Part shown: positions 46,578 through 64,000 of the stretch, piece after piece
Layout of the letters: the number at the start of each line of letters is the position of its first letter
Position numbering within the stretch: position 1 is the stretch's first letter
DNA from: Microcebus murinus
Taxonomy: Eukaryota > Chordata > Mammalia > Primates > Cheirogaleidae
DNA: 64,000 bases
Direction of reading: 5' to 3'
Assembly: GCF_040939455.1 (NCBI RefSeq)
Contig: NC_134119.1
Coordinates: 67,814,890 to 67,878,889 of the forward strand
The notes under the pieces: model-generated
Told to the model about the DNA's origin: nothing
Database searches by the model: none
What the model saw: only the letters and a program-made list of their open reading frames with translations
Position numbers and translations under genes: made by a program

Positions 46578-47510
46578 GTAAGAGCCCCCAGGAGCCCAAG
46601 TGAGCTTGTCTCATCCGGGTGTGAGCCACCTCGCCCTCCAGCTCACCACAGACCCACGAGTCTCAATCTGGACTCGCCCCCAAGATGCTGAAATCCTCAC
46701 TCCATCCCCGATAAACAGAGAGGCCTGAGAGCCCTACCCACAGCTGTCTCCTCCACCCCACCCATGCCGAAGAGTCCAGACGCCTATTTCTGGAGGACTC
46801 AGGCCTCAGGGCTCCCAATTCCCTTCTAACTCAGGACCAAAGAGCTCAAAACTTCCATTTCCTTTCTCCCCTGTAATCCAGCCCCCCCCCCCATGCCTTG
46901 CTCCCTCAAAATTCTAGGTGTCTGAACTTTCAGGCTTCTCTTCTTGAAAGAACCAGGAATTCAGACCCTCAGCTCCCTCACCCTGTGAGACCCACGAGTC
47001 TGAACCCCCAGCAACTTTCTTGCCCAGGGCCCAAGAATCTCCTTCCTCTCTCAGATTCAGGAGTTGAGTCCCCAGCCCTTCCTTTCGAACCTCCTCTAGT
47101 GTAAACAACTGTTGAGTCAAGGTGTCCCAGGGGGCCTCGGAAAGGAAGGCGATCTCATGTCCCCTCGGAGATCTGACACCTTCCAAAGTCGAAGTCCAGG
47201 GAGTCTGGGGGCCTGGAGAGGTGTCATTCCTTCCCAATTTTTCTGGGACCCCTGGGTGTAACAGATAAGGAATTAACTATGGCTCCCAAGAAGCCCCGCC
47301 TCAGTCTCCCTTAGCTACCGCAGCCATCACCCCCCAGCCTCCTGGGAGTTGCAATTGGGTTTTCATCTCTTCCCTGGCGCTTGCTGGGCCGCGTTGTGGT
47401 CCACCTGTCGGCGGCGGGCGTGGCCTCAGGTGGGGTGGGCGTGGCCGCTTAGTGGGCGGGGTCTCCGGGGAACCCTCAGCCTTAACCCCTTCCTTCCCAC
47501 TCCCCGGCAG

Positions 47511-47531
47511 CTATAGGCATCTCCCAGAGCT
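47511..47531 (+). other. GFY: GFY 5' UTR in the first coding exon
   Basis: The acceptor ends at 47510, leaving 21 untranslated bases before the ATG at 47532. Confidence 0.6.
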
Positions 47532-49121
47532 ATGAAATCCTGCAGCCTGATCCTCTTCCTCCTCGTCTTCCTCCTGGCTGGACTGGGTTCCAAGGCCGCC
47601 CCCTCAGCCTCTTCGCCTTTAGGCTCCGACTTTCCGGGGATGGGCCACCCCTCTGAGACATCCTCTCCTGCTTCTGATAATTCCACTGGAGATCAGCCTA
47701 ACCCAGAATTCCCTGGGACTGTTTATGCTGAGCCTTCCAAGACACCTCACCTAGTTTCCCCCGAGACTTCCTCCCTTCTTGACCTCCCTGGGACGCCCAA
47801 CCCTGACCTTCCAGAAACCTCACACCCAGAGTTCCCTGAGACCCACAAGGCTGACCCACTGTCAACCTCAATATCAGAATCCTTAGACACCCCCAAAATT
47901 ACCCCCTCCCAAATGACACACCCAGAGCCTCCTGAGATCCCCAAACCTGGCCCAACTGAAATTCCACACCCAGGATCTCCTGAGACCCCCAAAGCTAACC
48001 CCTCCAAAACTTCACGCCCAGAATTTCCTGAGCCTCCAAACACTTACCCTATGCAAACCACACACCAAGAACCCACAAAGACTCCCAAAGTTAATGCCAC
48101 TGAAATCTCACAGGCAGGAATCCCTGAGACCCTAAGTCCTGACCCCACCAAGACTTTTGATCCCAGATCTCCAGAAGCCCATAACCCTGACACCACTGAG
48201 CCCCTAAACTCTGAATTTCCCCAGACCCTGTATCCTGACCCTACTGAAACCCCCCACCCAGAATCCCATGTGACCCACAACCCCCACACCACCAAAATTT
48301 CCCAAACCAAATTCCCCACAACCTACTACCAAAATGCAACAGATGTCCCCATGACCTCTGACCCTGAAATCTCTACTAGTCTTTATCCAGAAACACCTTC
48401 GCCCTTCATGGATGAAGCTACTGCCCTAAATCCCAAGCCAGAAACCCTTGCAGTCACCCAGCCCGACTCCCCTAAATTTCCCACCTCAGATTCTCCAGGG
48501 ACCGTTGAGCTGAAGGCCCCCCAGAACTCTGACCCTAAGGGGCCCGACACCCCTCCTCCCTCAGCCCGGATTGCAGGCCCCCCTGCTCTTCCAGGGCCCC
48601 CCAATCAGCTGGCCCCTGCCACTCAGCGGGCCCCCCAGCGGCGCAGCGGAGGTGAGAGAGTCAACACTATCATCGTGGTGGAACGAGTGAAGGAGACCGG
48701 TGAGCGGCGGGAGCCGGACTCCTGGGTCCGCGGGAGGCGGGCTGGGGGCTGGGCTCAAGGGCCCGAGGGAGGAGAGGTCTGGGAGCTCAGACCGTCTCCT
48801 CCCGCAGGCGTGACTCTGGTGGGGCGGCCCCGCGGCGCGGCCGGCGGCGCCCTGTGCCTGTTCTTCGCGGGGACTGGGCTGCTGCTCGGCATTTTCCTGC
48901 TGCTGTGGTGTCTCTACCGCCGGGCAGCGCGACACCAGCCCTTCGCGCACCACCGCCTCCCGGACGACGGAGACGAGCCGGGTGAGCGCCCTGCCCCTCG
49001 AGTGCCTGCACTTTTCCTTAACCTGGTCCCCCCAGCCACTACACGGCGCCCTAACTTTTCGAAAAGCACAGATCCCCCATCCAAGGTCAGTTAAAGCCCT
49101 GACCCCTTCATGGTCACGTCT

Positions 49122-49174
<53 letters not shown>

Positions 49175-49636
49175 CAGGCCCAGAGCCACCAGTCCCTTCA
49201 AGCTCCGCCCCTTCCGCGCCGGGCCCTGAAGGCCCCGCCCCTCCGCTGCAGGGCCCGCCCCTGCTGATGGACGCCACGCCTCCTCTTCATTCAGTGGCCT
49301 TCACCCTTTCTTTGAAAACCCAGTTTAAATGTGCTGTCGGGTCCTCTCTTCCACCTCCTCATTGGCCAGCGGCACAACAGAGGGGGCAGGCCCCCCCGTT
49401 GGCCTGGGGATGACCCTCGACCCTTTGCTCACACAGTTATGCATTTGGACACCCCCAAGGACCCCTACGACCTCTACTTTTATGCACCGGATGCCTGGGT
49501 CCCTTCGCACATCGCCACCAAGCAGCCGCCGCCCACACCCCCGCTGCCACCCAAGCTGCCCCCACCACCCCGCGGGGGCCGCCCTCAGCGCCTGGAGGCA
49601 CTGTCCCCCGCCACGCTCCCCAACAATTTCGTGTGA
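47532..49636 (+). CDS. GFY: GFY, Golgi-associated olfactory signalling regulator (3 coding exons, 513 aa)
   Basis: GFY (Goofy) is a single-pass Golgi protein of olfactory sensory neurons, needed for normal odour signalling. Exons: 47532-48699, 48808-48981, 49437-49636, with GT-AG introns and a frame open for 1542 nt (513 aa; 518 remembered for human). Residues 1 to ~23 are a signal peptide ([20 protein letters not shown]). Residues ~24-385 are a Pro/Thr/Ser/Glu-rich lumenal stalk of degenerate PET/PEFPET-type units with N-glycosylation sequons (NST, NAT twice). Residues ~404-425 form the membrane span ([20 protein letters not shown]), followed by YRR. Residues 426-513 are a Pro-rich cytosolic tail ending [11 protein letters not shown], the best-conserved part. 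Reading through the exon 2 donor gives a longer open frame that I reject in favour of the spliced product. Confidence 0.95.
49124..49172 (+). repeat. (AC)n microsatellite in the last GFY intron
   Basis: About 24 uninterrupted AC units, 265 bases before the last coding exon. Confidence 0.97.
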
Positions 49637-49796
49637 GCCCTGCCTGAGTCCCACCAGACCTGCGAATCCCCAGAGGGAGGGAGGACCCAGGGGTCCTGTC
49701 CTCCTGACATGCTTTGCTACATAGTGGTCCTCTGGGATAGGGAGTCCAACACACAGAGATGCTTTCGCTGTGGTCGGAGAACACAGCCTGAGGTCG

Positions 49797-49802
49797 AATA
49801 AA
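49797..49802 (+). promoter_or_regulatory. GFY: GFY poly(A) signal
   Basis: AATAAA 161 bases after the stop codon, in 'gtcgaataaatcagg'. It marks the GFY 3' end at about 49820. Confidence 0.85.
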
Positions 49803-49824
49803 TCAGGTGTTCCCATGACTAGAT

Positions 49825-50018
49825 ATCTCTCTTGCCTGAGTCCTGGGGCAGGAGGGGTCTGCAGTCTAACCCGCTGAGACCGAGGGAGAAGGGGGTTGAG
49901 GATGGTTCTTTTGGGTCCGAAAGAAGGGGCTGGGACTCCCGGGTCTGAGGGGGGACGGGGGCTGGGGGCCAGGGCTCCTGTGACCCCCACGGCCAATGAC
50001 AACTGAGTCTGTACACCA
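49825..50018. other. Gap between convergent GFY and SLC17A7 3' ends
   Basis: Under 200 bases separate the two poly(A) sites. The gap contains forward traces of the chromosome-19-type minisatellite unit ('gggactcccgggtctgaggg'). Confidence 0.6.
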
Positions 50019-50019
50019 A

Positions 50020-51107
50020 AGCATTTTATTGGGAGTGGGGCAGGGCAGGATTTACAGTCACAGAGACACAAAGACACAACCCTGCCCGGGGAAAAACACC
50101 CCTCTCCCCCAGCCCCATTCCCTTTGCTGGGATTCTGTGACTTCTCCTATGTATGTTCCCCAAATTCTAAGCCGAAAGTGGGGGTCTGAGAGGGGAAGGA
50201 TCCCAGATCTTGAGTCATTTAGCCCCTGAGGGACACAACAAATGGCCACTGAGACACTGAGGGTAGTTTGAAACCACCCGGGAGAATAAAGTGCAAGGAA
50301 CTGGGGGACGAGGGGCATCTTGAAACCACCATGGGGAAGTTCAATGGTGATGGCTTCAAACCATTGAGTTGATGGACTTGAGCAGCCACTATTTAGACCT
50401 GAAAACCACGTCAGAAAAAGTGCATGGGGGTGGAGAGAGGCATATTGTTAAAACTGCCATTTTGGTTTTTTCCCTAGACATGCTACGCTAGGGAGAAGGT
50501 CCTGGGAATTCGGTGCTTCCGCAGAATCTGCTGGTAGGGGGAGGAGGAAGGTGGGGGAATGGGGGAGACATGAAACCGCCATTTTCCCTCAGAAACGCTG
50601 GTGAGAATCAACCCCTGGAATGGCGGGGATGGGCGATTGGTTGAACCAACTTGGGAAATGCAGAATAGAGTTGGGAGAGATTTGAAACGTCTAGAGGAGG
50701 ACCTTGAACTTTTCTGAAAGGAGAGGAAGTAATCTCAGGGGTTAGCCTGAGAGCCCCTGGGGTTAAAGGAAAGGGGGACGGTGCCTGAAACCACGAGAGA
50801 GAGTAAGACGTTGCACTGTCCATTAAAATAAAGCCCTGAAAGGAGAGATCTTAAACCACTGAGGCAAAACAAGTGGAGAAGGGAACCTTTAGGGGAGTTT
50901 GGGTATCTTTGAAACTGCCATCTGCAGCTCCACCACCCCTGAGAGGCAGCCAGGAAGGAAAGAGGGTGTAACAGCACTGGGAACAAGGGAGAGTGCTTCT
51001 TAGGCCTGCGACACGACAGAGGAGTGGGGCTCCTTGACACGGTCACTCAGGCCGGAGATGTGTGGAGCAGAGGTCCTGGAAACTGCCATCCCGTGGGAGG
51101 CACATGG
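50020..51107 (-). other. SLC17A7: SLC17A7 3' UTR with poly(A) signal
   Basis: TTTATT at 50025-50030 (AATAAA on the - strand) sits ~1.08 kb after the stop codon. This fits the long 3' UTR remembered for vesicular glutamate transporter 1 mRNA. 'gaaaccac' words recur through this stretch about every 60-100 bases, suggesting an old internal repeat. Confidence 0.8.
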
Positions 51108-60556
<9,449 letters not shown>

Positions 60557-60780
60557 GGTGGCGGCCCCTGCCGCGGGTCCCCCCGCCCGCGGGCCCGGGA
60601 GGCCGCGTCCGGGTTACCGGGGTCCGCCCCGGCCCGGCCGGCCCCGCAGCTCCGCTCGGGGGGAAGGAGGCTGCGAGTGCCGGCAGCCTGGGGGCTGTCA
60701 CTGGACTCAGCGCCGGGGGCGGGGCGGGGCGGGGCGGGGCAGGAGAGGCCCCGCCTCAGCCCCGCTAGCCCCGCCCCTCG
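60557..60780 (-). promoter_or_regulatory. SLC17A7: SLC17A7 5' UTR and GC-rich promoter
   Basis: A CpG island surrounds the start codon. Tandem GC boxes (ggggcggggc repeated five times, about 60716-60740) lie ~165 bases upstream of the ATG. No TATA box is visible. TSS position is inferred. Confidence 0.7.
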
Positions 60781-60959
60781 CAAGCTAGTCCCTCCCCCTT
60801 TTCAGCCCTCTGTCCCTGCCCGCCCATCCTAAGACCACGCCTTTGGTTCCGAACGCACTTATCCGAGTTGCATCGCCCCCAATTCTGTCCCTTCCCCTCG
60901 TTACTTCCCCGTATTCCACCCCCCAGCGCCTCCTACCCGGGTTTTCTCTCCTGTCCTGA

Positions 60960-61810
60960 GTTCTCATCCCCACCTGAGACTTGTCCCGCGCACTTCGGAT
61001 GCCCCCAACGTCGTCCCTTACAGTTCCATCTTCCCCTGGGGTTCCTCCTGCGTTTCGTCCCCCTAGACCTACCTGTCGCGATTTCTGTGCCCTCCGGCTC
61101 CACCGCCCCACTCCCCGACCTCTGACCCCCCACCCCGCAATTCCCTCCCCATCCCGCGTGGTCCCCAGTTCCAACGTTCTCATTCAGACAGTTCTTTCTT
61201 TTCTCATTCAGGGGAGTTCTTTCCCCTCTATTCCAACCCCGACTTCGACCCGCCCGCGGTCCTCCTCTAGTGCCCCCCGCACCCTTGCCGATCCATCCAC
61301 TCCCCAGTTTCCATCTTTGCCCCACCCCTCCATTCTATTTGCTCTCTGGGCGTGTCCCTCCTGCCTGCTCCTTCTCCACCTGGGTTTCATTCCCCACCCC
61401 ATCTCCTTCCCTCTGAGTTCCACCCCCTGCACTTATAGCCCCCCAGTTGCCAGTTGCGACCCCGCAGTTCCCTCCCCACTCTGTGTTCTCGCCCCACTCC
61501 CCTGGGATCTGTCCGCGCTCGGAGTCCTCCCCTAGCTCCCTGGGATCTATTCCGCTCTTCCAGGTCTGTCCAGACTCTCAGGTTCTGTCCCCACCCCCCG
61601 GGATCTGTACCCGCCCTCTGTTTCTGGCCCCTCCCCGAGCTCAGCCGCAGCCCCGAGTTCTGCCCCTTGCGCGGAGATCTGTCCCTGCTCCGAGTTCTCT
61701 CCCCACGCCCTGAGTTGTGTCGCCTCGGGCTAGGATCCTTCCCGGTCCTCGGAGTTCTGTCCCCGCCCCTGGATTCCAGCCCCGCCTCTCTGGAATAAAT
61801 CCCCAACGCC
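60960..61810. repeat. Degenerate pyrimidine-rich repeat upstream of SLC17A7
   Basis: Variants of 'gagttctgtccccgcccc' and 'gggatctgtccccgctc' recur every 25-40 bases, especially 61480-61790. The array looks like an old minisatellite, and the composition is C/T-rich on the + strand. Confidence 0.6.
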
Positions 61811-62620
61811 TCCCGGGCCCCAGCCTGCAGCGGTGCTGCCCCGCCCCTTTCCCCAGACCCGCGCCTCCCCGCGCGGAGTCCGCCTCCAGATCCAGGCCCG
61901 GAGGGCGCTCCTTTACCCACCGCCTCCCCGCGTCCGGCCGCAAATGCATTTGGTATTAAATTTTCATGAAGCGGCGCGCGAGGGCGTGGGAGGAGCAGAC
62001 GGCGCGGCGGGCGGGCGCCAAGGACGGGGTGCCCGGGAAGCCACTGGCCTCTCGCCTCCAGCCCGGGCTGGTTGGGTCTCTGGGTCCCACAATTTTGTCT
62101 GTGTTTGAAAAAGCTCCGGGTCCCCGGAGAGGAGGAGGCTGCGGGGCTGGATTCTTTGGTCTGAGGGAGGAGGGTGGAAGGGACAGGTATTCCGGAGCCT
62201 GGAGGAGTAGCCGGCGCAGCCGTTCACTCGCGCCACCGTGTGGCAGCAGAGGCCCGGGCCCGGGAGCGGAGGCGGCGGCCATGGCTCTCGGCCAGGTGCG
62301 AGGGTGGAGCAGATGGTGAAGAGGAGGCAGTGGGAAGAAGGCCCCGCCGCTGCCAAAACCAGGGCCTTCGCCGGAACCATCACCATGGAAACCGAGGAAG
62401 GAAGAAAAGACCCAGACCCACACTTTTTCAGGACCTGGGAACTGGTTACTCGCTGCGGCTCACACGGAGAGTCTCCTCCAAACTACAAGTCCCAGCGGCT
62501 GCTGGACCTCACAGTTTGCTTGAGAAGGGCCGAGAAACCCCGAAGGCCCCTGGGAGATGTAGTTCTCTGAGCTACAACGTAGCTGAGGCTACGTTGCGCC
62601 CTCTGGCGGACAGGACGCCC
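61810..62620. promoter_or_regulatory. CpG-rich block with ZNF143-type and CTCF-type motifs
   Basis: actacaagtcccagcggc (62482-62499) is a good ZNF143/SBS motif. A second, oppositely oriented copy (aactacatctcccag on the - strand) lies at 62550-62564. gcgccctctggcgg (62596-62609) matches the reverse CTCF core at 13 of 14 positions. The 61.8-62.3 kb part is CpG-dense. No known gene start is recognised; the neighbouring gene in human (PIH1D1) would lie beyond the window. Open frames here have no recognisable homology. Confidence 0.55.
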
Positions 62621-62835
62621 ACGTTCGCGCATTCATTTCGCGTCCAGACAGACCCTACCGAGTCATCCCTCTACCTTTCTGACCTCGTCACCATCCACTC
62701 TCCCCTCCCTCCCAATTCACTCCGTTCCACACTGGCCTGCTCGCTGTCCTTTCAACATTTACCACTGAGGCTCCTCCATCTACTTCCCTTCCTAGGACTC
62801 ACTAAAGAAGGGGAAGGTGTGGACCATTACTCTTT

Positions 62836-63176
<341 letters not shown>

Positions 63177-63191
63177 GGACCATTACTCTTT

Positions 63192-63576
63192 AACTCAGAA
63201 AATATTTGAGTCGCTACCGTTTGCCAGGGGTCGTCCCCGCCACAAGAGACCACCAGAGGGTGATCTAACTCAGCCAGGGAAGATCAGAAAAAGTGCGAAA
63301 GGTTTTCCAGGAAAGTTTGATAAAAGGAATGGGGGTATGGCAGACGTAGAGGGGAGCAGGGAAAGCACACCCAGCAGAGGAAACAGCACTTGCACAGCCA
63401 GGTGGGGAAAGCCTGCTGGTCCGAGACCCTACAAGGAGTTTTGGTGGGATCGTGATATGAAGCAGGTTTCCAGGTGTGGGCAGCTCATCACAGGGCAAGG
63501 CTAGGGATCACATCACCAAAAGGGTCAGGAAGCACCCCCTCAACAGGGCACCCACTGCACAAGAGCTGAAGACATT
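63192..63576. other. Intergenic, nothing recognised
   Basis: Possible L2-like words ('gaaaggttttccaggaaagt', 'cagcacttgcacagccaggt') but no gene. It resumes after the following Alu. Confidence 0.35.
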
Positions 63577-63593
63577 TAGAAATGTCCTGAGTA

Positions 63594-63999
<406 letters not shown>

Positions 64000-64000
64000 G

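Noticed and set aside
47532..49094. Unspliced 520-codon reading of GFY
   Set aside because: Reads through a consensus donor at 48699/48700 and loses the conserved C-terminal tail. The spliced form restores it.
48561..49277. 238-codon reverse open frame opposite GFY
   Set aside because: Crosses the AC microsatellite and two GFY splice sites on the other strand; shadow frame.
49325..50077. 250-codon reverse open frame opposite the GFY last exon
   Set aside because: Antisense shadow of the GFY tail; no recognised product.
60691..60715. Possible REST/RE1 site in the SLC17A7 promoter
   Set aside because: Only a half-site ('ggctgtc') is visible; spacing and the second half do not fit.
61387..61949. 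Arg/Gly-rich reverse open frames
   Set aside because: Composition follows the C/T-rich degenerate repeat; no domain or homology.
63245..63262. Second CTCF-like site (ccaccagagggtgatc)
   Set aside because: Mismatch at the critical GGC core (GGT); too weak to list.

Overview
This is a stretch of vertebrate nuclear DNA from a strepsirrhine (lemur-like) primate. Two things place it. The roughly 36 Alu copies carry an extra block between the A-rich region and the second box (around 'attaattggccaactaat') that human Alus lack. The gene content and order match human chromosome 19q13.33. The lemur-level assignment is an inference from repeat style; the mammalian and primate assignment is firm.

Layout: (1) 1-11.5 kb is an intergenic block of old L1/L2-type LINE sequence, heavily interrupted by Alu elements. 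(2) 11.5-12.1 kb is a CpG-rich probable promoter. It is followed by KASH5 (CCDC155) on the + strand: 19 coding exons from 13,955 to 37,494 encode 567 residues. (3) 37.5-44.1 kb is intergenic. It holds MIR-like and Alu repeats, a 320-bp GGAA microsatellite, an orphan CpG-rich promoter-like block at 42.2-42.7 kb and a 270-bp CA/CGCA repeat. (4) PTH2 (the TIP39 neuropeptide precursor) lies on the - strand at 44,198-45,015, in two coding exons encoding 98 residues. (5) GFY lies on the + strand at 47,532-49,636, in three coding exons encoding 513 residues. (6) SLC17A7 (vesicular glutamate transporter 1) lies on the - strand at 51,108-60,556, in twelve coding exons encoding 560 residues. Its 3' end converges on that of GFY. 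(7) 60.7-64 kb contains the SLC17A7 promoter, a degenerate pyrimidine-rich repeat and a second CpG-rich block with two ZNF143-type motifs and a CTCF-type motif. Two Alus follow.

The genes do not form an operon or a single pathway. KASH5 is a meiotic outer-nuclear-membrane adaptor, PTH2 a neuropeptide precursor, GFY an olfactory Golgi membrane protein and SLC17A7 a synaptic-vesicle transporter. All exon boundaries were read by eye, using GT/AG sites and reading-frame continuity against remembered human proteins. The four open reading frames close without a frameshift or an internal stop.

No novel coding system was found. The most interesting signals are non-coding: the orphan promoter-like block at 42.2-42.7 kb, the ZNF143/CTCF cluster at 62.5-62.6 kb with a convergent CTCF-like site at 15.06 kb, a near-identical 338-bp tandem duplication inside Alu sequence at 7.1-7.95 kb, and several families of decayed minisatellites.
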